Origin: Oenanthe sinensis
Lineage: Eukaryota; Streptophyta; Magnoliopsida; Apiales; Apiaceae
Length of the DNA stretch: 64,000 nucleotides
Reading direction: 5' to 3'
Assembly: GCA_028671895.1 (NCBI GenBank)
Contig: CM053809.1
Coordinates: 5,811,501 to 5,875,500 of the forward strand
Positions within the stretch are counted from its first letter, which is position 1. Every line of letters starts with the position of its first letter. Position numbers and translations under genes: made by a program. This document shows, piece by piece, positions 36,363-48,826 of the stretch. Under the pieces are notes generated by a model. It worked only from the letters and a program-made list of their open reading frames with translations. It searched no databases and had not been told where the DNA came from.

Positions 36363-36896
36363 GTTTCAAGGAAAGTGCTACAACTGTGACAAAGTGGGTC
36401 ATATGCCTTCTGATTGCAAGAAGCCCAACAAGAAGAAAGAAACAAATATGATTGATGATATCTCCAAGGATATGTCCAATATAGATCTCTGTGCTACGGT
36501 CTCTGAAATGAATCTAGTTGGCTTTAATATAAGGGAATGGTGGATTGATACATGAGCTACAAGGCATATTTATTTTGATAAGGTGATTTTCTCTAGCCTC
36601 AAAGCTTCTGATACAGGTGAGAAGCATTATATGGGGAATTCTGCGACTTCTACAATTGCAGGGGAAGGCACAGTGATTATGAAGATGTCCTTTGGGAAGA
36701 ATTTAACTTTGAAGAATGTACTTTATGTGCCTGATATTCGCAAGAACCTTATGTCTGGTGCCTTGTTGAATAAGCAGGACTTTCGTATTGTAATAGAGAC
36801 AAATAAAGTTATTTTGTCTAAGAGTAGTATGTTTGTAGGCAAGGGCTACATTTCTGATGGGCTCTTTAAGCTCAATGTAATTTTGCCTTGTTGAGT
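36363..36896 (+). pseudogene. gag zinc knuckle and protease of copia B
   Basis: A CX2CX4HX4C knuckle (CYNCDKVGHMPSDC) lies at 36376-36417 and would bind RNA. The aspartic protease follows as WWIDT then a TGA where Gly is expected, then ATRHI (about 36540-36570), so the active site is hit by a stop. An open frame 36583-36894 covers the rest of the protease and the linker. Confidence 0.85.
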
Positions 36897-37740
36897 CTCC
36901 TATTTAAATGATGATCTCATTAATTATACCAAAGAAATACCAAAGTGCTAGACCTAATACATAGTGATATATATGATTTAAAATTTGCTCCAACTCTAGG
37001 AGGTAACAAGTATTTTATTACGCTCGTGGATGATTGTACAAAATTCTTCTATGTATATTTGCTCAAAAGCAAAGATGAAGATATAGATAAATTTAAAATC
37101 TATAAGGACAGAGTTGAGAAATAATAAATTGAAAAAATCAAAAGGATACGTAGTGATCATGGAGGTGAATATGTTGAACCCTTTGGGGAATTATATTCAC
37201 AACATGGTATAATCCATGATGTCACTGCACCATATTCTCCTCAGTTAAATGGAGTGGCTAAGAGGAAGAATCACACTCTCAAGGAGATGATGAATGTGAT
37301 GCTGCTAAGCTCTGGACTTCCGCAGTCAATGTGGGGGAAGCCATCTTAAGTGCAAACTATATTTTAAATAGGATGATGCACAAGAATAAGGATGAAAGTC
37401 CTTATGAAATATGGAAGAAAGAGAAACCAATCTATAAACATTTAAAAGTGTGGGAGTGCCTTGCTAAGGTACTGATCCCTGTGTCTAAGAAGGTGAAGAT
37501 TGGTCCAAAGACAATAAATTGTATCTTCATTGGATATCCCCCAAATAGTACTGCATATCGGTTTATCATACATGAATCAAAGATTCTTGACATTTAAAAG
37601 AATACTATCATGGAGTCAAGGAATACGACATGCTTTGAGACAAATTTTCCTTGTAATCCAGAAATTAAACGCCCTACAACGTCTAAACGACCTCATGAGT
37701 CTATAGAAGAAGACAATGAGGACGAAGACAATAAAGATGA
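36897..37740 (+). pseudogene. Integrase of copia B
   Basis: The core is recognisable: LIHSDIYDL near 36958 (first Asp), VDDCTKFFYVYLL near 37026 (second region), IRSDHGGEY near 37147 and APYSPQLNGVAKRKN near 37228. An open frame 37331-37597 covers the segment up to the IFIGYPP block. The zinc-binding HHCC part normally found before the core is absent, so it has been deleted. Stops at several sites break the rest. Confidence 0.8.
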
Positions 37741-38181
37741 AAATGTGGGGTAGTGAGAATGAGAAAAATGCAAAGAAAAGAGAAATCCTATGGGTCAGAA
37801 TTTATGACTTATTTGCTCGAAGTGGGTGATCCGAAAACCTAAAAGGAAGCGGTAACATCACCTGATAGACATATGTGGAAAGAGGCCATCAAAGACGAAA
37901 TTGATTCAATCATGCAGAATCATACCTGGAAACTAGAGGACTTGCCATTTGGATGCAAACCACTAGGTTGCAAGTGAGTTTTTAAAAGGAAATTGAAAAC
38001 TGATGGCAGTATTGACAAGTATAAGGTCAGACTTGTAATTAAAGGATACAAGCAATAACATGGCCTCGATTACTTTGATACATACTCCCTTGTATAACGA
38101 ATAACATCCATAAGAATAGTGCTTGCTATCGCTGCACAGCAAAACTTGGATGTACATCAAATGGATGTGAAAACAGCTTTT
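37741..38181 (+). pseudogene. Reverse transcriptase of copia B, N-terminal part
   Basis: The blocks HMWKEAIKDEIDSIMQNHTW, KPLGCK, VFKRKLKTDG and VHQMDVKTAF are visible in sequence from about 37870 to 38181. Stops occur where Trp or Gln codons are usual (for example near 37975 and 38055). The CACTA element E interrupts the protein just after the QMDVKTAF block. Confidence 0.8.
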
Positions 38182-39494
38182 CACTACGCCATAAACGGCC
38201 TAATGCAATACTTTTAGAATGCAACACTCATTTTCCGTTACATTAGCCTACTTTTTTTTAGCAACTGCAATACTACAAACAAAGCGTTGCATTATATTAG
38301 AAAGTTGTGTTGCAGTTCAATTGTAGTGTTGCACCTTGCAACACTAGGGGAAAAAGCGTTGCATTTGGTGAACAATTAGGACAAAAAATGATGATGTGGC
38401 ATGTGGGACCCACGTGTGGGACCCATATTTGCTGACGGGTCACTGCTTACGTGGCAGGTGGACCCACACATGCTGACGTGTCATGTATGGGGCCCACGTG
38501 TGGGACCCACATTTTGCTGAAGTGGCACTGCTGATGTGGCACTAAAACGTTGCATTTGGTCCTTCAGTGTTGCATTTGCACTTGGTGTTGCATTTGAGTT
38601 TTTGAGGGACCCACATTTTACTGACGGGGCAGTGATGACATCAGCATGTGAGACCCACTTCTGCTGACGTGTTATGTGTGGGACCCACGTGTGGGGCCCA
38701 CATTTTGCTGACGTGGCACTGCTGACATGCAGGGGGCCACATGTGCTGCCATGTCATGTGTGGGGCCCACGTGTGGGACCCACATTTTGCTGACGTGGCA
38801 CTGCTGATGTGGCAAGAAAGCGTTGCATTTGGTCCTTCAGTGTTGCATTTGCACTTGGTGTTGCATTTGAGTTAGTAGTACAAGTCAAATTATTAGTTGA
38901 CTACAAAATGTACCATCTAAAATAATTTTTTATTTTTTAAAATTTTGGGAATATCACTATATTAGATATATATTAACATCCGTATGGTTGGATCGTCGAT
39001 AAGTATTTCTAAAAAAATAGAGACAATAATCTGGGATAAAGTACTAGTTAGTAGTACAAGTCAAATTAATAGTTGACTACATAATGTACCATTGCTGACG
39101 TGGCAATTCTGATGTGTCACTGCTGAGTGGGTCCCACTGATGACGTGGCAGTGCTGATATGGCACTACTGACGTGCACTGCTGACATGGATGTTGGGGCC
39201 TAGTTGCTGACATGACAGTTGTGGGTCCCACCTTTTGACCCCATTTAATCAGTTTTTTTGAAAACTAATGCAACGCAATCTACTGTTACATTTGGCCAAT
39301 AAAGCGTTGCATTAGGGCCTTAATGCAACACTTTTCCTACTGTTACATTTGAAAACTAAAGTGTTGCATTAGATAGCAAATGCAGCGCTCGCAGATGCAA
39401 TAGCAAAATCGCGTTGCATTAGGCCCAATGCAACGTAAAATGGGTCAAATGTAACAGAATGGCAGTGTTGCATCAGGCCATCTATGGAGTAGTG
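38182..39494. mobile_element. Non-autonomous CACTA element E
   Basis: The ends are CACTACGCCATAAACGGCC and its inverted form ending GGCCATCTATGGAGTAGTG, with target duplication TTT (38179-38181 and 39495-39497). Subterminal GTTGCATTAG/CTAATGCAAC units recur at both ends, as usual for CACTA transposase binding sites. The 1.3-kb interior has no transposase. It holds a 273-bp direct repeat (starts 38548 and 38821), four CCCACGTGTGGG palindromes (38409, 38493, 38684, 38766) and several TGACGTGGCA units. Removal of the element with one TTT copy would restore B's frame, so the insertion is clean. Confidence 0.92.
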
Positions 39495-40258
39495 TTTCTA
39501 GGAGATTTTGATGAGGAAATCTACATGGAATAACCCGATGGGTTTGTGGTACCTGGACAGGAAAGAAAGGTATGTAGATTAGTTAAGTCACTATATGGAT
39601 TGAAGCAAGCACCCATGAAATGGAATGAAAAATTTCATCATTTCATGATAGAAAATGGCTTCAAGGTAAATGAATGTGATAGCTGCGTCTATTATAAGGA
39701 TAACGAGAAAGAATATGTCATGATAACATTATATGTAGATGATCTACTTATTGCTGGCAGCAATGGAAAGGTGATCACGTCTACAAAGGACATGTTAAGA
39801 CTAAGATTTGACATGAAAGATATGGGATAAGCAGATGTGATTCTAGGTGTGAAAATCTTTAGAACATCAGAAGGTATCGTGCTAAGTCAGTCACATTATG
39901 TTGACAAGATCTTTGAGGGGTTTGCCAAGGATGATACTGAGATAGCAAAAACACTTATGGATTTGACTTTACATCTATCCAATAATAAAGGTGTAGGGAT
40001 TTCCCAATTAGAATACTCGAGGATAATAGGAAGTCTGATGTACCTAATGAGTTGTACGAGACCAGATATTGTGTACTCAATTAGTAAGTTGAGTAGATTC
40101 TCAAGTAATCCGGGAACTGATCACTGGAAAGTGATCAAAAGAATATTAAGGTACTTAAGGGGAACTCGAGACTATGGAATGCATTATGGAAGATATCCAG
40201 CAGTACTTGAAGGGTACACAAATGCAAATTGGATATCTAAAAAAAAGGCATTATGTGT
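39495..40258 (+). pseudogene. Reverse transcriptase C-terminal part and start of RNase H of copia B
   Basis: After E the frame resumes with FDEEIYME, then a TAA, PDGFVVPGQ, YGLKQAPMKWN and the catalytic YVDDLLIAGS block near 39738. After another TAA near 39828 it continues to SQLEYSRIIGSLMYL, TRPDIVYSISKLSRF and a RILRYLRGT block. The RNase H start (GYTNANW) is cut at 40258 by the LTR of F; its first Asp is replaced by Asn in this copy. The rest of B is not in the window. Confidence 0.88.
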
Positions 40259-41858
40259 TGAAGGGTTTCGGGCATGAAAACGCAGCGGAATTAACGTAAA
40301 AACAATAAAAGAAAATCGAAACCCAATCGCAGGATCCATGTATAACGTTAGATGATTATGGTGAAGAAGTATGTACCTTAACAAAGCTTTCGTATGCTGT
40401 TTAATGGAGGTCCAGAAAGATGAATCACAGCAGTCCTTTGTTGCAAAGATTTTCTCTCTAAAGAAGTCCACACGAATGCCCGATCGTCCTACGATCACCG
40501 GAGTCGGTACTAGCCGAATTGTTTGCCTCTCTCTCTCTTTCTCTTTCTCTAGCCTCTCTTGATGTTGAGCAGCTAGGTTTTTTTTCTCTAAAACGAAATT
40601 TTGATGATTAAACCCTAATACTATACATCATTATGTATATATAGGGGAGAGAGAGATTTTGGGCCTAACCCTAATCCATGTGGTTTCCAAAACCCATTAT
40701 GACTTTGGGTTATTATTATTATTAAATCTGAATTCTAATATAATTAATCAAGTCCCACTTAATTAATTCAATAATTAAATTCGAATAATAATAATACTTA
40801 TTAAATCCGAATTCTAATATAATTAATCAAGTCCCACTTAATTAATTTAATAATTAAATTCGAATAAACAATAATATATTTAAATTCGTAATTTAAATAA
40901 ACCTCCGTTTTGACGTTCTTTGTGTGTGACCCTTTAGGTTATTATTACGTTGGCAATAATTTTATTATCTAATAATAAAATTATAAACAATGAGCGGCAT
41001 CTAGTAATACATCATTGCTACCCAAGTAACAATAATAATTGGTGATTCAATTAAACCTTTCGTGAATAATGTGCAATGTAATATAATCCCTTTAACCTTA
41101 TATTATAGACAAAACTCGAGGCATGTATAGTGTCATCCTCTTCAACGTTTAATCTTGGTTTCCTTGATCAATGAGTAGACAATTTAAACAAATCAATATT
41201 TGAGCATGGCCATGCATTTCATAGTCTCACTCAATCAAGAGGCCAATAATATCACTCCTAGAATTGGAGGGTTAAATCCTATATCTATCATTCATATTCC
41301 TCATACGATTCATAGCATACCCAATGTACACCTTTATCATTAGCCGGTTAAAGGTAACTTTGAGTGTAATCAAAGTATATTAATTCTCGTATAGAAATAT
41401 AATGATTTCAAGTCAGAGGATCATTACATCATTATCACAGTGAGATTTCTTATGACACTTATTAACATGTAGAATCTCACGGCGGGTCTTTCCAGTGTCA
41501 TGTATTGATGCATACACTTATGTTCTTGACTTTAGTATCGCCATACCTATGACCAATGAGATGTGGTCATCTGTCAACAAACATACTAGTCTTATTGCAT
41601 TATTACTGTCCTTAAATAATAATACTTGACTAGGGAATTTTAGGAATAAAATACTATTCATATAATCTCATTTTTAAGTCACATACTTAAAGATATATAT
41701 TACGTATTAATATTCCAAGGACATTTATTATTCTTTCAATTTATGACGCAGTAAATAAAGACATAATAAATATTAATTAAATAATCACATAAAACATAAT
41801 CCTTAATTGTTTTCAATAAAACATTAAAAGTATTGTCTCTAGGACACCAATACTAACA
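40259..41858 (-). repeat. Left LTR of F
   Basis: It starts TGAAGGGTTTCGGGCATG and ends CACCAATACTAACA (1600 bp). By eye it differs from the right copy at around 20 positions, most of them C-to-T or G-to-A changes in one copy or the other. A minus-strand CTATATATAC box at about 40635-40645 is the likely TATA. Confidence 0.95.
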
Positions 41859-42520
41859 ATCTCCCACTTGTACTAGAGCCAATCTCTCATGTATCTAATA
41901 CCCATGGAACTAGTATGACCTTCGTGCTTCTGCTGCGACAAAGCCTTAGTCAGTGGATCTGCAATGTTATCATTTTTATGCACTTTACATATATGTATAT
42001 CCCCTCGATTATTAATCTTATTAATTAGGTGATATCTCCTAAATACATCCCCAAACAGCCTCCTTGGCTGCTTCGCAAGCATCAATATACTCAGGCTCTA
42101 TTGTAGAATCAACAACTGTCTCAATTGTGAACCATTCCAGCATACAACATCTCCATTTAGACAAAACACAAATCCAGACTGAGAAATCGAATCATCCTTG
42201 TCTGTCTAGAAACTAGCGTCGGTGTAACCTTTTACTACCAGCTTATCTTCTCCTCCATATACCAAGAATTAATCTTTAGTCCTCTTCAAGTACTTAAGAA
42301 TATTCTTGATTGCTGTCCAGTGACCTTCACCTGGATTAGACTAGTATCTACTCTGACTTAGGCTGATCATTCTTCTTGATCTATCTCTATAGATCTTGAT
42401 ACCTAAAATATAGGTCGCTTCGCCTAAGTCTTTCATTGGGAAATTCTTACTCAACCAAGTCTTAAAAGCCTGTAAAGAAGGAATGTCATTCCCTATTATT
42501 AATATATCATAAACATATAA
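41859..42520 (-). pseudogene. RNase H and end of reverse transcriptase of F
   Basis: On the minus strand the polypurine tract AGTACAAGTGGGAGAT (41859-41874) abuts the LTR. An open frame 42085-41873 covers RRYHLINKI and the C-terminal DNIADPLTKALSQQKHE block. Immediately before it the other frame encodes DACEAAKEAVW. About 45 residues that normally lie between, with one catalytic Asp, are missing, and the deletion shifts the frame. The junction is the same as in C and in the second F copy. Confidence 0.8.
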
Positions 42521-43010
42521 TTATAGGAATGCCACATTGCTCCCACTTACCTTCTTGTAAACACATGGTTCATCTTCGTTTTGAATAAACCCAAACTCTT
42601 TGACATTTTCATCAAAACGAATGTTCCATCTCCTTGAGGCTTGTTTCAATCCATAAACGGATCGACGCAGCTTACATACCTTTACAGCATTTTTTGGATC
42701 AACAAAACCTTCAGGCTGTGTCATATACACATCCATATCTTCTTTAAGGCTCCCATTTAAGAAAGCGGTTTTGACATCCATCTGCCAGATTTCATAATCA
42801 TAGTAAGCAAAATCCTGATGGACTTGACCATAGCCACTGGTGAAAAAGTCTCATCCATGTCGGTCTTCTTCTTGAAAACCCACTTGCACCCTATAGGTTT
42901 TACCCCTTTAGGTGGATCAACCAAAGTCCATACTTGATTAGTATACATGGATTCCATCTCAGATTTCATGGCATCCAGCCATCTCTTGGATTCTGGAGTG
43001 TTCATAGCAT
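42521..43010 (-). pseudogene. Reverse transcriptase of F
   Basis: Two overlapping frames cover it. Upstream are NTPESKRWLDAMKSEM, VWTLVDPPKGVKPIGCKWVF and KKTDMD followed directly by ETFSPVAM, so the KARLVAKGF block present in C is deleted. Then a frameshift near 42800 leads to MDVKTAFLNG and YGLKQASRRWN. The YVDD region lies in decayed sequence near 42480-42540. The enzyme cannot work. Confidence 0.85.
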
Positions 43011-43011
43011 C

Positions 43012-43760
43012 TTAGTAGGTGAGAGGCTCATCTTCGTCGATAAGCATCACATCACCATCTTGAGTTAAGAGAAATCCATAATATCTCTCAGGCTCATGGG
43101 GAATTCTACTAGACCTACGAATAACCTGTGTTTCTTGAGCAGTGTTGTGGTCTTGTACATCCTGCTCAAGTTCCTCCATTGGTTCAATGTTATCTTGTGG
43201 GCCTCGAACTTCATCAAGATCTATTATCCTCCCACTATTTTTCTTCGAAAGCATTTCTCTTTCAAGAAAAACTGTAGTTCGAGCAACAAACACTTTGTTC
43301 TCGGAAGGATTATAGAATGAATAACCCTTTGTTTCAATTGGGTATCCCACAAAATTATATTTGTCTGATTTAGGTCCTAGCTTGTCAGAAGTTAAACGTT
43401 TCACAAACGCTTCACATCCCCATATTTTCATAAATGACATGCTATGACGTTTCTTAGTCTATATCTCATATGGAGTCTTCTGAACCGTTTTAGTAGGAAC
43501 TCAGTTAAGTGTATAAGCAGCTGTCTCCAGGGCGTAGCCCCAGAAACTAATTGGAAGATCTGCATGACTCATCATCGATCGTACCATGTCCAACAAAGTA
43601 CGATTCCTCCTTTCAGAAACTCCATTTCATTGTGGTGTTCCGAGAAGAGTGAGTTGTGATACAATACCACACTCTTTTAATAAACTCTTAAATTCATGGC
43701 TTAAGTATTCACCTCCACGATCAGATCGTAGAGTCTTAATACTTCCGCCAGTTTGCTTTT
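43012..43760 (-). pseudogene. Integrase C-terminal half of F
   Basis: An open frame 43440-43012 holds MKIWGCEAFVKRL, KYNFVGYP, GYSFYNPSENKVFVARTTVF and an acidic linker up to the start of the reverse transcriptase. The region 43760-43441 carries the third acidic site context (RSDRGGEY) and the WNGVSERRN block, with stops near 43500 and 43460. Confidence 0.8.
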
Positions 43761-44351
43761 CTACTTCAGCTTTGTTTCTTTGAACTTTTCAAAAGAATCG
43801 GATTTGTTCTTCATAAGATACACATATCTACTGAAATTATCAGTAAACATGATAAAGTAGTAAAAGCCACCTCTTGTCATAGTACGCGTAGGACCACATA
43901 CATCACTATGTATAAGTTCTAATCGTTCAGTGGCCCTTTCACCTTGTCCAGTAAAAGGAGATTTAATCATTTTTCCAATGAGACAAGGTTCGCATGCTTC
44001 GTATGATTCAAAGTCAAACTTATCCAAGTATCCATCCTTATATAACTTGGAAATGCGCTTCTCATTTATATGGCCTAAACGACAGTGCCAGAGGTATGTT
44101 TGATTTGAGTCATTTATTTTAAGACGTTTGTTATTCACATTATAGATAGGAGTGTCTAAATCAAGAACATTTAAACCGTTAAATAAACGTGCAACCCCAT
44201 AGGTAACATTATTCAAAGAAAAGGAACAACTATTGTTTTGAATTAAAAATGCAAAACCATTCTTGTCTAAACAAGAAACCGAAATAATGTTTTTGCAAAT
44301 TGCAGGCACGTAAAAACAGTTCTCAAGTTCTAAAATAAGCCCAGTGGGCAA
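43761..44351 (-). pseudogene. Integrase zinc region and core of F
   Basis: The frame is open for 196 codons. It holds the end of the protease-linked part (ISVSCLDKNGFAF), the HHCC zinc region (LWHCRLGHINEKRI ... CEPCLIGK) and the core with LIHSDVCGP and FTDNFSRYVYL. These are the first two acidic positions of the DDE integrase, which inserts the cDNA. The residues look intact; the frame breaks only further on. Confidence 0.88.
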
Positions 44352-44783
44352 TGATAAATAATAAGTCCCTACAGCTAAAACAACAACCTATGCTCCATTG
44401 CCAACTCGTAGGTCGACCTCTCCTTTAGCCAAAGTCCTACTTCTTTGTAGTTCATGTACATTTATATAAATGTGAGAACCACATACAGTATCCAATACCC
44501 ATGATGTAGAAGTTGACAAATTGACCTCTATAACATAAATACCTGAATCAGAAGCTTGACCAGCCTTCTTCTTCTTCAGATCCTCCAAATAAGCATGACA
44601 GTTTCTCTTCCAATGAACTGGTTTACCATAGTAGTGACAATCACCCTTTGCAACAACACCCTTAGGCTTTAAAGCCTGTTTGGGATTAGCCTTTGACTTG
44701 GGACCAGAAGCAGATCCAATCTTCTTCTTTCCCTTCCATTTGCCTTTCCTATTAGCCTTACCTTTGTTATCTACCATCAACAT
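44352..44783 (-). pseudogene. gag zinc knuckle and protease of F
   Basis: A basic lysine-rich stretch precedes a knuckle reading CHYYGKPVHWKRNC, in which the second Cys of CX2C is Tyr. The protease active site reads VLDTVCGSH, with Val in place of the Gly of Asp-Thr-Gly. Both point mutations would disable the domains. The frame is otherwise open from 44783 to 44388. Confidence 0.85.
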
Positions 44784-45403
44784 GGCAGCAGGTTCAACCT
44801 TTTCATGTTGGTTTCGGTAGTTCGTAACATGGCCAACAATTCAGTGGGTGTTTTGTCTATCTCTTTCATATTGTAATTCATAACAAAATGAGTATAGTTG
44901 CGGTTCAAAGATTGCAAGATTAAGTCAATCTGAGCTTCCAAACCAATCGGGAAACCCAAAGTATCAAGATACTCAATATAACCTATCATCTTCAGAACAT
45001 GTGGTTCAACAGGTTCACGCTCTCCCTGTTTGCAAGCATACAGTGCTTTGCTCGTGTCGAACCTTTCTTGACGAGCTTGTCCCTCAAACATTCTTTGAAG
45101 GTGTTCAATCATCTCATAAGCATCCATATGCTCATGTTGTTTTTGAAGCTCAACACTCATGGTTGCCAGCATGAGACATGCAATATCATTCACATCATCA
45201 ATATGCTTCTGATAAGCATTTTGCTGAATGCGAGTTGCATTCTCAGCAGCAGGAGCAGGTGAAGGAATTTCAATGACATGGAGCTTACGCTCTTACCTGA
45301 GGACAATCGTCAAATTCCTATACCAATCCAGGAAGTTAGTTCCTGTCAGCTTGTCCTTCTCAAGGGTTGCTCGTACGGAGAAAGTATTTGTATTGTTTGC
45401 CAT
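44777..45403 (-). pseudogene. gag of F
   Basis: The start is the ATG at 45401-45403 on the minus strand (MANNTNTFSVRATLEKDKL). A TAA near 45297 interrupts after FLDWYRNLTIVLR, and the frame then stays open with HIDDVNDIACLMLATM, a LDTLGFPIGLEAQIDLILQS block and a TELLAMLRTTE block. This is a Ty1-copia gag. It overlaps the start of the next open stretch by a few bases because of a local frameshift. Confidence 0.85.
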
Positions 45404-47209
45404 TTAAATATCTACAATGTTTAAAATGCATAAAATAAATATTAGATTGTCTGAGTTATTTATTATGTTCAAATGATTATGATATATTCATAATATATCT
45501 TCCACTATTTTTATCAAATTATTAGCCCTTACTATTAATTTGGAAAGTATATCCCATAATTCTTTCTAGTGAGCCAAGATCCATATTTCGTCATGTCCTA
45601 AGTCAACCACTGGAAGTCCTTAAAAAATGATTATTTAGGTAGACAACAGTTGTCAATTATATCATATATAATTCTTGGATAGTTTGGTGAACAACGATTG
45701 ATCTTATCTATCTAATAGACTTTTAACCAAACTCTATGCTTCTAAGTTCATAATGGTTGAATATAACCGTTAATTTTCACCTTATTATGATGACTCAGTT
45801 AAGTTAGACCCAATGATACAACGGCCGAATATAACCGTTTATATTCGTCGCATCTCACCACGATAGATAGGAGTCCCCTGCCACTGATAGTCCTTCCCCT
45901 AATCGATCTAGGATTCGATGAGTGTTCATTCATTGGAAAGCATCCGAGTAAAACTTAATATTTTGTTAAGGGGTTTAGAAAATTTATAACGATCATGATC
46001 ACATCATAAAGAGATCCTCAATTTTTCCTTGAACCAAATATTTCAAATTGACATCTTAAATTGTTCATTTCCCAGGTAGATGGAGGATACCAGTGGTCAC
46101 ACTTAAAACCCATCAGCCTTACGAATACGCATATCCGTTTTTGTCAGAAAATCCCAGTTATAGATATCAAAAATCAATATTTAATTCCGTGTTTTAAAAA
46201 TCCATATTTTATAAACACAAGAATCTCATGATCGTTTGTTAATTTTAAAATCTTGAATCGTTACAGATTTTATCTTTCTTAAGCAGACATGGCATGGGTG
46301 TCGTATCTAATACATACATCATTCCAACACATACATATCTACACATGCATTCATATACATATATGTATTGTGCATAAATTAAACGTGTTTGGTTATGGCC
46401 CCATCCTATGTGATATTTCCAAGCTAATGGAATTATCAAGGTCAATCTATGGTGGTTTCAAATACTACACTATTACATGTCTTTATCTTCTTTATTGCTC
46501 CATCATCTGGATTGCCTCCTAGCTTCCTTGCTTCCAAGTCTCCATTGAACAATTACATGGAATAATAAATAAATCTATTCTAATGAAATTATAAGAAGAA
46601 CTCGAGTTACATTCGAGATTAACAATTACAATGAATAAACGACATGCAAGTCGTATTTAGAAACCAAAACCATAAAACAAAACCACTATCCTATGGGTCT
46701 TTAGGCCATAACAATCTACCATGTTATCACATAACACATGTACTATATCTCAGATTATATAAACATATCATATAATCATATATAATAAATTTCAAAATTT
46801 CAGAAAATCAAATAAATTTCAAAAAATAAAAAATCGCCGTTTCGGGGCCTGTAACGTCGTCAAACGGCTTACAGACGCGAAGCTGATTTTGTTAGTATTG
46901 CTGAGTGACACGATTCCAGTCAGAAAACACATATCGTTTGCGAAAATCGGACATTGGACACAGATTTCAGAAAATCTACCGAAGCCGTTTCAGAATTCGT
47001 ATCGAATACGATTTCCATAACAAGAACAAACATGTATCATATACATACAACAATACACACAATCATCCCATGATTATACAACACATGAATATCATATATT
47101 CAAAATCATATAAAACATATATATCAATATATAGTCATGGCATATCATATATATGTTTACATACATCGAAAAACTGTTAAACACATAACCAAATCATCCC
47201 ATTATACAC
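45404..47209 (-). other. Leader of F
   Basis: It matches the C leader but has a single copy of the block duplicated in C. The hairpin GAATATAACCGTTTATATTC lies near 45827. No gene is seen. Confidence 0.7.
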
Positions 47210-47224
47210 GTAGCTCTGATGCCA
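47210..47224 (-). other. Primer-binding site of F
   Basis: On the minus strand TGGCATCAGAGCTAC lies one base from the LTR, identical to that of C. Confidence 0.85.
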
Positions 47225-47225
47225 T

Positions 47226-48826
47226 TGAAGGGTTTTGAGCATGAAAACACAACGGAATTAACGTAAAAACAATAAAAGAAAATCAAAACCCAATCGCAGG
47301 ATCCATGTATAACGTTAGATGATTATGGTGAAGAAGTATGTACCTTAACAAAGCTTTCGTATGCTGTTTAATGGAGGTCCAGAAAGATGAATCACAGCAG
47401 TCCTTTGTTGCAAAGATTTTCTCTCTAAAGAAGTCCACACGAATGCCCGATCGTCCTACGATCACCGGAGTCGGTACTAGCCGAATTGTTTGCCTCTCTC
47501 TCTCTCTCTCTCTTTCTCTAGCCTCTCTTGATGTTGAGCAGCTAGGGTTTTTTCTCTAAAATGAAATTTTGATAATTAAACCCTAATATTATACATCATT
47601 ATGTATATATAGGGGAGAGAGAGATTTTAGGCCTAACCCTAATCCATGTGGTTTCCAAAACCCATTATGACTTTGGGTTATTATTATTATTAAATCTGAA
47701 TTCTAATATAATTAATCAAGTCCCACTTAATTAATTCAATAATTAAATTCGAATAATAATAATACTTATTAAATCCAAATTCTAATATAATTAATCAAGT
47801 CCCACTTAATTAATTTAATAATTAAATTCGAATAAACAATAATATATTTAAATTCGTAATTTAAATAAACCTCCGTTTTGACGTTCTTTGTGTGTGACCC
47901 TTTAGGTTATTATTACGTTGGCAATAATTTTATTATCTAATAATAAAATTATAAACAATGAGCGGCATCTAGTAATACATCATTGCTACCCAAGTAACAA
48001 TAATAATTGGTGATTCAATTAAACCTTTCGTGAATAATGTGCAATGTAATATAATCCCTTTAACCTTATATTATAGATAAAACTCGAGGCATGTATAGTG
48101 TCATCCTCTTCAACGTGTAATATTGGTTTCCTTGATCAATGAGTAGACTATTTAAACAAATCAATATTTGAGCATGGCCATGCATTTCATAGTCTCACTC
48201 AATCAAGAGGCCAATAATATCACTCCTAGAATTGGAGGGTTAAATCCTATATCTATCATTCATATTCCTCATACGATTCATAGCATACCCAATGTACACC
48301 TTTATCATTGCCCGGTTAAAGGTAACTTTGAGTGTAATCAAAGTATATTAATTCTCGTATAGAAATATAATGATTTCAAGTCAGAGGATCATTACATCAT
48401 TATTACAGTGAGATTTCTTATGACACTTATTAACATGTAGAATCTCACGGCGGGTCTTTCCAGTGTCATGTATTGATACATACACTTATGTTCTTGACTT
48501 TAGTATCGCCATACCTATGACCAATGAGATGTGGTCATCTGTCAACAAACATACTAGTCTTATTGCATTATTACTGTCCTTAAATAATAATACTTGACTA
48601 TGGAATTTTAGGAATAAAATACTAATCATATAATCTCATTTTTAAGTCACATACTTAAAGATATATATTACGTATTAATATTCCAAGGACATTTATTATT
48701 CTTTCAATTTATGACGCAGTAAATAAAGACATAATAAATATTAATTAAATAATCACATAAAACATAATCCTTAATTGTTTTCAATAAAACATTAAAAATA
48801 TTGTCTCTAGGACACCAATACTAACA
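47226..48826 (-). repeat. Middle LTR shared by the two F copies
   Basis: It has a primer-binding site on its left and a polypurine tract (48827-48842) on its right. It serves as 5' LTR of the left copy and 3' LTR of the right copy. Its start TGAAGGGTTTTGAGCATG shows C-to-T and G-to-A changes relative to the left LTR. Confidence 0.95.

Larger units (their letters stand above)
11400..40258 (+). mobile_element. Copia element B, split by three insertions
   Basis: B can be read as a putative 5' LTR at 11400-about 12475, then 12476-12537, then 33857-34811, 36363-38181 and 39495-40258. The pieces are separated by A, solo LTR D and CACTA element E, and the right end is cut by F. Its domains follow Ty1-copia order: gag, zinc knuckle, protease, integrase, reverse transcriptase, start of RNase H. 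Each break is flanked by a target duplication of the inserted element, and coding sense continues across D and E. That the 11400 LTR belongs to this same element is inferred from position, since the 3' LTR is outside the window or lost. Confidence 0.65.

Noticed and set aside
40184..40562. ORFs at 40184-40498 (-) and 40371-40562 (+), with near copies at 47283-47559
   Set aside because: They are inside the two F LTRs and repeat for that reason; no domain is recognisable.
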